NCBI GenBank assembly: GCA_015680685.1
Contig: MNCI01011534.1
Location: 245,405-309,404 of the forward strand
DNA from: Gnetum montanum
Taxonomy: Eukaryota; Streptophyta; Gnetopsida; Gnetales; Gnetaceae
DNA: 64,000 nt
Reading direction: 5' to 3'
Shown here in pieces: positions 1-11,500 of the stretch. The first letter of the stretch is position 1, and every line of letters begins with the position of its first letter. Made by a program: the position numbers and the translations under genes. The notes beneath the pieces are model-generated. The model saw nothing but the letters and a program-made list of their open reading frames with translations. It ran no database searches and was not told where the DNA came from.

Positions 1-210
1 TAACACTATGTTACCTTCTAAGTCTCACCAACATAGTTGTTTATCTTGATGGAGGATAAAGGTGAAGTATGGTATATACTCATCAGGATGAATATATACC
101 ACTCAAAATTGTTGAGGGACTGGCAGATCAACGTCATGTGTATTATGCTACTGACTGTTTCCTATTTTAGACTTAGGCGGTGAGGCACTTTTGTATGAAG
201 AAAGAGACAT
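1..210 (-). pseudogene. RE-1 gag, N-terminal fragment
   Basis: Reading leftwards from an ATG at 210, this aligns with the RE-12 gag start at 53085. It includes the segment corresponding to RE-12 peptide YIHPDEYIPDF, seen here on the minus strand around 60-100. The fragment contains stops and leaves the window at position 1, so only the first fifth or less of gag is present. Gag would form the particle that packages element RNA. The identification rests on nucleotide similarity to RE-12, whose core gag domain is recognisable. Confidence 0.7.
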
Positions 211-327
211 ATTTGTCTGTTTAGTGTGCAATGTACTCTCGTTTATTATTTCCTCAATCAACCATAAGGGTTTTTTCCAACAATGTGAATGATTTCCTAT
301 GTTCTAGTTAGCACACAAACAACTAAG

Positions 328-346
328 TCCTCTGCAATGATGCCAA
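328..346 (-). promoter_or_regulatory. RE-1 primer-binding site (decayed tRNA-Asp type)
   Basis: On the minus strand this reads TTGGCATCATTGCAGAGGA, directly next to the LTR end. It resembles the TTGGCGCCGTTGCCGGGGA site that pairs with the 3' end of plant tRNA-Asp. Most differences are C-to-T or G-to-A changes at former CpG positions. Confidence 0.65.
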
Positions 347-916
347 TGATGAGCAGCGAGGTACCACTACGCTGAACCATACGAATATGAGCGTTTCATG
401 CATGATCTGGTCAAATTCCAAGGACTAAGTGCTTATGCGCCCTTATGGAATAAGAATGGGTTTGTTGATCACTGTCTTCCCAAACTTACTTGTATGTGAT
501 GATTGTATGGTTAAGTAAGCTTGAGGCATATGATTTTTATAGCTTTTATGTTTTTATGTCCTGCTACTAATNATATTGCTGTACACAAGGTGTGCTCAAG
601 TACATAATGCTTGAATAAAGATCCGTCCACACTTAGACCTCCTACTGCAGGAACTTAGAAAATAATCTATCTACAAAAGTTTTGCTACTTGACTCCTAAA
701 AGACTTCTAAAAGACTACCCTTGAATGAATTTCTTCCAAGACTTCCTCTTAAGATTTCCTCCCTAAATTGTGCGCCTGGGCACTATATTTATAGGCTTGG
801 GAACAACTACTCTAATAATTAGCAAAACTGCCACTCTAATTTTAGAGAAATTGCCACTTTAATAATTAGAATAAACCACTAGAGTAACCGCTCTCATCAA
901 CTACCATAACTCATCA
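347..916 (-). repeat. RE-1 5' LTR (central part missing at an N)
   Basis: The LTR has TGATGA/TCATCA ends, the sequence CTATAAATA on the minus strand near 788-797, and remnants of the ACTCTAATAATTAGAGT palindrome at about 808-890. Compared with the RE-12 LTR, about 380 bases between the equivalents of 52345 and 52725 are missing, exactly at the N at 572. That suggests an assembly gap rather than a true deletion. Confidence 0.85.
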
Positions 917-1868
917 CATTGCTAGTTTCTATGTTATGCTCGATGTCTTAGTCTAATGTGTTGGAATTCTTGGATAGATTCTTTTTGATTGGTCCTTAAC
1001 TTTTCATGATCATTAATCAACTATGGGGCTCACAGACCCCTGAGTTAGAGTTATGCAAGGGCAACAAGGGAATGAGCCTACTATGGGGAGGACCCACTTG
1101 TATATCTCTTGGTTTGATTAGTTAATTCCCTTACCTTCAACATTGTTACAATCTTGTCTTTTGCATATTCTATCATGCACACGACTCTGTGCTCCTTAAA
1201 TTCTCATTTTGCACCCCATTCTTACCATCTTTCCCAATTTTCTTAATTTTTGAGACTTCAACATCCTCTTCTCATATTTTCATGTTTGTGGATGTTTGAG
1301 CTTCCATTTGATTCTAATTTCATTCATAAACTCTTTGTAATTTTCAAGATTTGACCTAATCAACGGAAGTCAACGATGGTCAACCACTATGTCGACTAAG
1401 CCCTATCAACGTAGTTGACAGTGTTGATGAGTCTCGATTGATGTAGTACAAAAATACTATAAATACTACTGAACACTTAGCATTTTTCACATTTGATAGT
1501 TTTTTCAATTTTTAGAGCCCAAAACCTTCCCAAGCCTCTAACTCATGCATCATTTATCCAAATCACCCCATTCTTTGATCCTACAATTACTAGAGGTAGG
1601 CTCTTAGTCATGGGGGTAGCAAAACCCAAGGATTTTGACAAGAGTTTTTGAAATTTTTCCTAATTCCTCCAAAGGGTTAAGATGTAAATGCTATTAAATT
1701 ATTAATTTTTGAAAAATTTAACGCTTCCAACAACTTCGGTAAACCAAAGATTAAATGAAGAGTTAAATATCTAATCCATTGAGCCATAATCACACCTAGC
1801 CAAATGAATCTCCCTTATGGGATAAGGTATTCCAATCATTTTGAGTTACAAAATAATTACTAATCCAT
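917..1868 (+). other. RE-2 untranslated tract between pol and ORF3
   Basis: No coding capacity is seen. Around 1062-1110 it shares a block (GGGGAGGACCCACT at 1084-1097) with the same region of RE-3 (near 13345), RE-6 (near 46940) and RE-12 (near 59640). Around 1590-1620 it shares a CTCTTAGTCATGGGGG block with RE-12 (near 59840). A U3-like segment with a TATA box lies at 1366-1465 and is listed separately. Confidence 0.65.
1366..1465 (+). promoter_or_regulatory. RE-2 internal U3-like block with TATA box upstream of ORF3
   Basis: The 23 bases at 1424-1446 match 18 of 23 ungapped positions with 5049-5071 of this element's own LTR, by hand count. Each copy is followed 12-16 bases later by TATAAATA (1458-1465 here, 5087-5094 in the LTR). 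Short TTGATG/CATCAA inverted motifs occur in both. The block lies about 400 bases before the ORF3 start. I infer a possible internal promoter for ORF3; the sequence alone cannot show that it is transcribed. Confidence 0.55.
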
Positions 1869-4716
1869 TGTTATGTGTGATTATAGATGGCACCAAGACC
1901 AAAGAGACCATAGGAGGAAAGATCATCACAACCATGGAAAAAGTGACTTAGCGGAGGAAGGGGCCAATAAGAACATGGCCAAGAACAAGCTCAGGCAACC
2001 CATGTAATAGGACCTCTTAAAGATGAGGTTGAGGTGGAATTTATCTAATAGATTTTGAAAGGGAAGCCACATCTGAACATTCATAACAAGGTGAAGTCCC
2101 AAGCCCTATACCCAAACTAGAAGTCACACTCACACAAGGCTATATCGATATAATTGGAAGTCATGAGGTCTAACGCTTAGTTCTCCAAGAACTAAATTTT
2201 AGATCATTCCTTGAATGGGCTCTAGAGGATGTTAGAACTCAGCTTCAAGCCTCTCCCATGTGGCCAATCATCACTTCCAGTGGGGAGTGGCACATGGGAG
2301 AAACATATCTCTTTTGGAATAATAGGAAAGTAGGATCCACTATGAAAATCAAGGACATCCAAGTGTCCTACTCAGTGAAGGCCATTACATAGGTCCTTGG
2401 GCTGCTAAACACAGGAACATAATTGGCAAAGTTTTCAATACAAGGTAACCCCAAAGCAAAGAAGGAGTGGATGTAGTGTTGTTATGGGGCTAACCACAAG
2501 GAGTTGGGTGTGCTCACACTGGTGGAGCAAGTCTATTTTAAGATAGTAACCTATCACCTTAATTCAATGGTGAGGTCTAATAAGGTGATAGCCTTCTCCA
2601 CCCGAGAATGTGCCAGTCTAAGCGAAAACTTTCTAGTAAATCTTCCACAACTAATCTATCTAGAGATAGAAAAGCACTTCAAGGAGAATGAACATGGAAG
2701 AAAAAATCTATCCTTTCCATGCTCAATCATAAAATTATGCAAATGGGAAGGGATAGTCCACTATGCACATGATACACTCAAACATGCTCCCATTTCTTTG
2801 TGGGCCAAAATGATGAAAGACAAGACACTTGCCATGAATATAGAAGAGAAGTAGCAATGGCCACCTCCACCACCTACTCATGAGTAAACACTGGAGGCCT
2901 ACACTACAGTTAAACACATGTAGAAATTCCAAGAGTAGCTCTTGCAACAACAAGAGTAGCAAGTAAGAACTAGTGGTGGAGATTCATCTATGTACAAACT
3001 GTCCATGAGTCACCTCAGACAAGTGGCTCATACAATTAGCCAAGTGGAGGGAGGTGGATCAATGTTGTCTACCCAATGAATGCAGTTGCCTATGAAGTAA
3101 AATCCAAGTGCTCGAGAGGTGATGGTGTCTCTCTCTCAACACCTTCTATTCCTAGAATTTTCTAGGAATGCTACTTCCTTTTCAGTGTGCTTAGAGGAGG
3201 GTGAGGAGGCAACTGTCTTGGTGATGCAACAACAAGGGCATGAGATAGCTATGAATATTGTTGCTAATAGAATCACTAAGGCATTAAATGCACCTATGGT
3301 GCCTAAACCACATGTTTTTTCACTAAGAGATGTGTAGGTGTTCATAGGAATAATTAGTGGAAGATTAAGTGAAACCTAACATGAGGAATTTCTGGACTTC
3401 CTGGTGAGAACCAGGCAACTAATTTTAAATATCTTTGATTTTTCGAATACCATCATTACAACCTAGTCAGAGCTATTGGAGGTAAAGGGAAAGTGCCTCA
3501 TCTTAGAAGGAAAACTTAAAATAGCTCAAGCACATAATCAATGCTTAGTTGCAGAAGTTGCCAAATTACATGCCCAAATTGCTAATCCTACTCTAATCAA
3601 CACTACATTGACATGAGATGAAGCTTTTCAATAGCTTTAAGAATAACATAAGAGGGTTGAGGGAGAAATGGTAATGGTGATCTTTAATTAGTCCATAGTA
3701 GAAGCTGCAACTCATTCAATATGAAAGGACTTGATGTGGGCTCACTAAGAAAATGAGACCTTGACCATTGAAAACCATCACCTACAGAACGTTGATGTGA
3801 AAAAAATAGTTGGAAGAATTTATCCATCAACATTAGGAGTAGCTCACTAAGGCAAACATCAAACTATGGAGATTAGCAGTGGAAAATCATAACCTCTCCA
3901 TGGAGGAGGTTCACACCTTGTGCTAGAAGTCAGCTATTGAAATTATTACCTAGAAGAACAAGGCTCTAAAATTTAAGAAAGTTAAAAATCATTACAGAGG
4001 CTAGGTTGGCCTACAAAAGGAGGTGAATGAAAAACATATCCAACTGGTGAAGGCAAAAGTTAATGAGGCCCTCCAGCAACTCTAACAAGGTAGAGAAGTG
4101 TGGCAACTAATTGTTGATGGGATTGATACCTACAACACATGAAGGAGTTGCAAATTGAGGAGATGATGGAGTACATGGAGCTATCCAATCTCTATTATGC
4201 AAACCTGGTGATGTTGATTACTAGACGGTCGTGGTCTGAACTAGAAAAGTAAGTGGCTAGCTCATACTTGTTATATGGGATCAAGTTCAAGAATCATAAA
4301 GACACCAAGTAGAAGCTTACAATTGCAAATGCTAAACTCAAGGTTCTCAAGGTGAAATTCATCGACCAAAGATCAATCATAGAGAACCTAGCCAAAAGAA
4401 TGAATGACTACTAAGTGTTGTAAGATACACTTCGAGCATTTGACATTGAGCACAAGAAATTTGCATCTTGGTTTGTCAATGTGAAGGAGCTCTTCCCCAT
4501 TTTGCCTTGTCCTTGAGATGTTCCAACCCTGGCCCACATCGATGAAGTTGTGTGGACTATGAATGATCCCAGGAACAAAGAAGAAAAAATGAAGGTGTTA
4601 TTAGATGCTTTTCATCTTCCATCTAAAGTAGCAATAGCAATAGGATAACCTCAACTACCTCTACTACCACACATGCCTAAAGTTGGTGAAGTTTGTTCAG
4701 AACCTTAGGATCCACC
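1869..4716 (+). pseudogene. RE-2 ORF3: third coding region downstream of pol (degenerate)
   Basis: The region begins at an ATG at 1869 in a basic segment (MAPRPKRP) and is broken by many stops and frameshifts. The longest open piece (2504-2854) contains FPCSIIKLCKWEGI. That motif resembles the 'putative plant transposon protein' domain (Pfam Transposase_32) often found in plant retroelement ORFs; the match is by pattern only. The later part (about 3880-4420) is rich in K, E and L with coiled-coil-like spacing. Homologous copies are RE-3 ORF3 (14102-17320) and RE-10 ORF3 (about 50340-51180, minus). An env-like or accessory role is possible, but I see no signal peptide or clear membrane segment, so function is unassigned. 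Confidence 0.6.
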
Positions 4717-4970
4717 ACCACCTAGGACTATTTGACCTTCTTCATCAACTTCATGCCTCCGAAGAACATGCTATCCAATTTTAAAGAATCATGTCATGGT
4801 GTTTAATTTTGTATCATGAACACTGTAATTTTTGTAACGTGTTGGTCCATACACTAGGCACTCAGTCACTATGTCCATTTTGTCTTGTTTTATTTTGTTA
4901 TGTCAAAATCAGTCAATAATCCCATACCTTCCAATGTTGTAAAGAACTTGAGGACAAGTTTTCATTTAGT

Positions 4971-4980
4971 TGTGGGGGCA
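4971..4980 (+). promoter_or_regulatory. RE-2 polypurine tract
   Basis: TGTGGGGGCA lies immediately before the LTR start TGATGA. The same purine-rich block precedes the LTRs at 17514 and 60446. It would be the plus-strand priming site. Confidence 0.7.
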
Positions 4981-5881
4981 TGATGAATTTTGGTTTATCA
5001 CATCAACTGGGGCCCATTGATGAGGCCCCATCAATTCAATCAATTGCATCGATGAGGTCCCATTGATGTAGGGGTCTAGTCTGATCTATAAATATGAGCT
5101 TTTCAACCACATTTATGACATCAGTTGATCAATTTTTCATAGTAGTAGCAAAGCTCTTGTAGTTTGTTTATTTAAAAGTTAAAATATTTTTCCTGAGTGC
5201 TTGCAGCAGAAGTCATTAAGTGTATGGATCTTTATTCGAGTATTGTTGTACCTAAGCATAATAGTATGTGCGACAATAAAGATGAACTTTTAGATAAACC
5301 TTGTAGCATTTTGGATGGGTTAAATGTCTCATTTATGCATTTAATGTTTTTAATTATTTATTCAATGTTTTCACATAATTAATCTAATGAAGTAATTAAG
5401 CAAGATGAGCTAGATAGATTAAACACATAAGTATGACTACTTTGAGCATAACACATATTCACTTGGTAATCCTGATAGCATTGTTGCTTGGTATGCCCAG
5501 TAGTGTAGTGCTTGGTAACCTAGTAGTGGATACGTGGGTTTAGGATGTGTGTGAAAAGTGGGATTGGATGCTTATGTTAGGATTGCTTAAATACTAGTTA
5601 ATTAGTTAAATTAAATTAGTTAATCTAATTAATTTTATCTTCCTTTAAATAAAAAAAATCATAAAATACAAAATGATAAAAATAAAATGCCTCAATGACA
5701 CTTAAGCATACTAGCATACATCACAAGTGTAATTGGGAAGACAATGAACGACCTTAAGGCAAGGTTCACTTCCTAGAAGACTAGTGCATTGAAAACTACA
5801 ATGTCCATAGAATTTGACCAAATTGCACGTGAATGCTTGTGATTTGTATGGTTGGGCATAGGGGTACCTTGTTGCTAATCA
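4981..5881 (+). repeat. LTR between RE-2 and RE-3
   Basis: The LTR starts TGATGA and ends CTAATCA, with TATAAATA at 5087-5094. U3 carries inverted TTGATG/CATCAA motifs, for example ATTGATG then CATCAAT around 5017-5035. R and U5 align with the RE-12 LTR, including the CTTGTAGT and ATCTTTATTCGAG segments. The expected primer-binding site is missing after it, and RE-3 gag leader sequence follows directly. That fits a recombinant junction rather than a normal 5' LTR. Confidence 0.8.
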
Positions 5882-5989
5882 AAACTTAACATGATTTATC
5901 ATTTATAAATAATAATAATATTTTATTCTAAGGCATATCTATGAACTAACAATATCTTCTTCTCCTAGGAAAATTTTTCCACCTATTAA

Positions 5990-7900
5990 TGATTCAACTG
6001 GAGTAAGTGATAGAACTATGATGAATAAGGATGATGTGCCACAATAGATAAAAGTAGTTTACAAACATTCATATCCCTACCATTTAGACTTTATCTTCAT
6101 ACTTCACCAAGATAAATATATGTAATGTAGAGACTTGGACAGTAACATTATGTTACCACTTTATTGCTTAATGTTATCAATACTCATGGTAGAATTGATG
6201 AGATTGGGTCTTAAGGTAGCAACTTTAGGCTATAAAGTAGTTGATGAAATCTCTAGGCCTTACCAACCCACGGTATTTCAATTATACAAGACCTAATTCA
6301 TGAAGGCTGACTATGAGGCTACCAAAAGAAAGGAAGGTTATATTCATCTAACATTGTAATCCAAAACAGAGAATACTAACTACCAATCAAGTAGATCTTA
6401 AAGTTAGAATTCTCCACTCAATGGAGATGACTTGAACCATTCATGAATATTTTTAGCCTTCACAAGCAACCAACGTAAAGAAAGAATAGGAACTAGGACA
6501 TGAGGGATCTCAAGGCCAAGATCTTTTAGCAAACTATCAAGGGAACACCAATAAAATCAAAAAAGAAGAGCAAGCTAGCATAACTTTCCTAATTTATCAT
6601 CCTCATTCTCTTCATCCTTATCTTTAAGCTTTGATAAGGATGAACATGACTAAAGCAGGAGGGAAAATGAAAGAAAATCATGTGGTAAAGATAAAAGGAA
6701 CCATCATAAATATGGTAAAAGGAAAGGTAGATATGAATAAAGAGATGGACACCATCATGAAAAGAGATAGAGCAAGCAATGATAATGAAGACACTATCAT
6801 GAAAGGAGCCATGAGAACTAGGATGATTATGATGAACCACTGCTTATTGCAAGAAGTATGATAAACATCTTGAAGGTAGTTTATATTTCCACTAGACATC
6901 AAAGCAATAAAAAAATTAAAGGTTTAGGCATGAACAACATTCTAAAGTTTGAGGAAGACTACAATGTGAATCTACAACATTAGTTAGAAGCCTTTCATGA
7001 TGCTTGTGCCTTGTAGAATATTGAGAATAAATGGAAAATGCTAAAACTTTTTTCAAGCACACTCATCAAAGATGTTGAAAGTTGATATTGATCCTTGGAA
7101 TTGTAATTCATTAAGAGATGAAGTATGATGTTGGAATTTTTTTAATGATAACTATCAACCATACTCTAGTGTGTCAGATATGAAAAAGAAAATTCTAGGA
7201 TAGAGACAAGATAACCATGAGTCCCTTGATGTAGGCTTGGGTAGATACTATGCTGTTCCTAATAGATTCCTAGGCCATGAATTTTCTTAGAAGAAGTAGT
7301 TACACAATATCATAGCTAGACTTTGCAACAAGACAATAGAAACTCTTGGGATCTATGCCCTAGGGAGATTATTTGAGATGAAAGTTTAGCATATCCAAAG
7401 GATAATTGATCAAGTGGCAAAGGAAGAAGATGAACTAAAGAAGAGAAAAAGTATAGAGGTGTATAATAGGGACTCTTTAATTTTCTAAAAGGAGGCACAT
7501 CTTTGTGAACCTAATGAAGGGACATCCTTAGATGAGGTAATACAGAGAAAGACCTTACACATTTAAAATTTTGTTGCTAAAATTTTAGCAAAGGTTGATA
7601 AAATGTGAGCATCCATTAACAAAAAATTCAAAATAACATTATAGTTTTTGAAGGAGAATTCAAAATAAGAAAGAGTCACAAATAAATATAAAGGAAAGAA
7701 AAGAGATACAAGAAAGGATTACTACTAGCACAAAAGGAAAGTAGCTACAGTAGAGAAGGTTGAACACTTTGAGTCAAATGATGATGGTTGTGATACTTAC
7801 CAATACAAACATAAAAAAGATTATTGCCCAATAATGTCACACTTATAGGAGTGTAGGACCTATGAATTAAAACAAAATTCATCAAGAAGTAAGCACCAAG
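5990..7900 (+). pseudogene. RE-3 gag (degenerate)
   Basis: The segment at 6050-6160 aligns with the RE-12 gag N-terminal part. The region at 6930-7160 corresponds to the Retrotrans_gag core, with recognisable FHDACAL and LKLF-type segments broken by stops. A remnant of a cysteine/histidine knuckle lies around 7790-7830 (C, Y, H and C at zinc-knuckle-like spacing). The low-complexity K, M and E-rich stretch at 6600-6900 corresponds to the charged linker seen in RE-6 and RE-12 gag. No intact frame remains. Confidence 0.7.
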
Positions 7901-8544
7901 GAAGTTTCCTTTTCCTTAGGACAACTATAGGTAGTTTTTTCACTAGCAACAATATCATCTAAGTGGGGCTCCACCTTAGCTTCAAGAGTATTACCAATAG
8001 TGGCATAACATATAGTCATGAGAGATGCCATCACCAAGGTAGTAATATCCCTAAGGCAACTTAATCCTTATGAATATTGCATCCAATAACTTAGACTACC
8101 TAATGGATCTACAAATCATGTCTCTGCTCATCATTATTATCCTTTGGAGTACCATAGACATGCCACTTCACATGTTGAATTTGCTTCCACTTATACTCCT
8201 CATCCTTTGTAGCACTCTCAACCTCACATCCTAAATCCCTTATCACCTGCTCCACTAATGCAAGGAGAAACCCCTTTTTAGCCTCAATAGTAGTAAACTT
8301 GCAAGTGGATGACAACTCAAGTGGTTTTGAGCATAAGTCTCTAAAACAATCATTCTTTAGGTTAGTGAGCCCACCAACAACCTTCTAGATAACATTTGAG
8401 TGTCTTCAAACCAAAATGTTTAGAATATCCAAACTATCATGCTCACTCATGTACTTACAAATTGGATAAAGGTAAGACATCTTCTAAAGAAAATAGTTGA
8501 TCTAGGAAGTCCCTTAATTAACCTATAGATTATAGGAAATATAT

Positions 8545-11500
8545 CATGTAAGGCTCTACTAGACTCAAGTTCTAAAGTCAATCTGATTTTTCAAGAAATG
8601 TATAAGACATGGAACTTTCCATTGTTAAGGAAATACAACATAAGGTTGGAGATTGTAGACTAGTCCATCACTATTGTCTTAGAGCTAGTAGAAGATGTTG
8701 TGACCATCATTAATGGTTAATCATATCTTGATAATTTCCTAGTAATTCATGTGAATAATTATAAGGGAAAATTTTTTGGCATCATGGGAAGAGCTTAGTA
8801 AAGCATAATTGATGCCAATATGGAAATCAAAGATCTATCCTTGAGATTTTAAAGAAGATGAGGGTGGAAGGATAGAGAAGAAGATAGATCCATGCATCAT
8901 GTATAGTAACATAGGATGCAATTGGATGTAGAAGATTTAAGCAATAACAAGTGGAAACATCATAGCATGTGGGTCATGTGTTGAACTAGTAAATTTTCAA
9001 AGGTGCTTATATGCAATAATTAAAAAAGAAGAGAACACCTAGTGGTTGACATCAAATGATTTCTCCAATTCTACAATATGCATGGAACTGACATAAGTCC
9101 TTATAAGTGCATACATTGATAAGATGAATAAAATGGAGTAGTTTAGACACCAAATCTTTGATGAGAAACTCAAAAGGAAGCATAAAAATATTGGTAAGAG
9201 TTAGAAATTTATGAAGTATCTAAATTGAAACCCTTGAAGATAAAAATATTACTAGAATATCTTAAGTATGTATTTCTAAAAAATGGTAAACTAGTAATGG
9301 TAAATGCCTAGCCCATAAAGGGATAGAAATAGAAGCTGTTGAATATGGTAAACAAATGGCTAACAATATTTACTTGGTCATATGATGAAATCACATGTAT
9401 CAATCCACACATATGCTAGCATAGAATCTATAAAGACTCTTCCATCAAGCCTACATGATGGCACTAGAGAAGACTAAATCCCAACCTAAAGTAGTGATTA
9501 AGAAGAAGGTAGAAAAGCTCCTAAAAGCTAGATTCATCTATTCTATAGTAGATAGTAAGTGGGTGAGCTTACTAATTATTATGCCTAAGAAATATGGATA
9601 ATGACATATTTTCATTGACTTAAAAATACTAAACATGAAAACCTTTAAGGATCATTTTGTATTACCATTTGTGAACCAAGTATGAGATACCACTGCAAGC
9701 CACAAGTATTATAGCTTTCTAGATGCCTAAAGTGGCTATAATCAAATCCAAATAGCCTTAGAAGATCATGTCAAGACAATATTCATAAGTTCTTAAGGGG
9801 TTTTTACATATAAGAAGATGCTCTTTGGCCTCTACAATGCACATGTAACCTTCTAATCCCTTGCCCTCAACAAGTTTCAATAATAGATTAACAATGATGT
9901 AGAAGTCTTCATGGATGACTTCTCCACCTATAGATCATACCTTGAGTAAGCATTGGACCATCTTAAGCAGGTGCTAAAACAATGTGTGGAGACAAATATC
10001 AAGCTCAACTAGCAGAAGATCCATTTGATGGTTCATGAGGATATTGTCTTGAAGCATTGAGTTTTAGAAAAAAGATTAAGGTGGATTTAGAAAAGATGAA
10101 AGTAATCCAATAAATAATACAAAAAACAAAAATAGAAAAAGATATTTGATCATTCCTTGGACACATAGACTATTATAAGAGATTTATTGATAATTTTTTC
10201 AAGATCATCAAACCATTAATAGAGGTGATATAGAAGCATGCATCATTTGAATGGATCAAGAAATGCAAGCATGTGTTCCAACTCTTAAAGTAAAAAGTCA
10301 TAGAAGCTTCAATTCAATGAGCTCCGAATTGGTCCAAACCATCCCACATCATGATATATAAATTCAGCTATATCTTGGAAGTTGTGCTTACATAGTTAAA
10401 TGATAAAAAATGTCCATATTATATCCATGGTATAAGTAAGAGTGTTGCAAGTGCATAGCTAAACTACACCACAATAGAAAAGAAACTAATAACTATGGTA
10501 TACACCTTAGAGAAATTTAAGAACTATGTACTTAGATATCTAGTTTTTATGCACACATAACACAATGCAATACACTCTAATGAACAAGCTAGTGATCAGC
10601 CCCTATTTCATATAATGGCTAGTGATCTTACAAGAGTTCCATCTCACAATGATTAATAAAAATGAAACCAAGAATGTTATTACAGATTATTTGTCTTATT
10701 TAAGATGGGAAATAATGCTAATGAAGAGCCTTTTTTTTGATCAATTTATTAGTGAGATACTTTTGCAAAGGCAACAATGACCACAATAGATGTAGCCAAA
10801 CCATGCTATGCAAAATTTTTCTATTATTTACTCATACAAGAGGTCCCTATTGAATGGATTAGGAAGAGAAAATAATACTTCATTTACCAAGTCAAAAACT
10901 ACATGAAGATAGAGTGTAACCTATATAAGATTTGTGTAGATAACTTGGTGTGATGGTGCATGCCTAATCAATATCAACTCAAAAATCTCCAAGATGCACA
11001 TGAGGGACCTTGTGGAGGTTACTACATGGATAGGAGAATGGTCATTAAAATTCTGATGGTAAGGTATATTTGGCCCATAATATTTATAGATACATATTGC
11101 TTTGCTAACTCATGTGATCAATGCCAAAGAGATGGAGAAATGAGTACAAGTCTAAAGGATCCTTAACAATGGATTCAACCATTGCAACCTTTTGATCTTT
11201 GGGGAATTAATTTCATGAGCTTCATCATATCCATGTCCAATAGGAATTCCTACGTCATCATAGTGGTGAACTATTGCATAAAATTGGCAAAGGAAACAAT
11301 AATAACATTTAACACATCTATGACCATAGCCAAGTTTTTTCAACAAAGTATGGTATATAGGTTTGGTGTGCCAAGAAACTTATTTCTAATAATGGTACTT
11401 ACTTTACAGGTGATATTTTAGAAAAATAATGAGACACTTAGGGGTGAAACATAAATTAACAACATTATATCATTCCCAAGGAAACAATCAAGTAGAAGTA

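Larger units (their letters stand above)
1..916 (-). mobile_element. RE-1: 5' end of a Ty3/gypsy retrotransposon (minus strand)
   Basis: On the minus strand this stretch matches, by eye, the 5' end of RE-12 (51814-53290): an LTR (347-916), a primer-binding site (328-346), a leader, and the start of gag running off the left edge of the window. It is therefore the same subfamily as RE-12 in opposite orientation. The LTR abuts the 3' untranslated tract of RE-2 at 917, so RE-1 probably inserted into RE-2. The other target-site duplication lies outside the window and cannot be checked. A single N at 572 hides a missing central part of the LTR. Confidence 0.85.
917..5881 (+). mobile_element. RE-2: 3' half of a Ty3/gypsy element with ORF3 and LTR
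   Basis: The order is untranslated tract (917-1868), degenerate third coding region (1869-about 4716), polypurine tract (4971-4980) and LTR (4981-5881). Its gag and pol are absent because RE-1 begins at 916. The LTR is followed at once by gag of RE-3. Its U3 is unlike the RE-3 3' LTR (17514-18364) but matches a block inside RE-2 itself, so I assign this LTR to RE-2. Confidence 0.75.

Noticed and set aside
1424-1446. An inserted solo LTR as the explanation for the RE-2 U3-like block.
   Set aside because: Only the U3 core and TATA are similar. There are no LTR ends, no R/U5 and no target-site duplication.
6589-6902. Overlapping K/M-rich and H/F-rich open frames.
   Set aside because: They correspond to the low-complexity linker of the decayed RE-3 gag and have no independent support.
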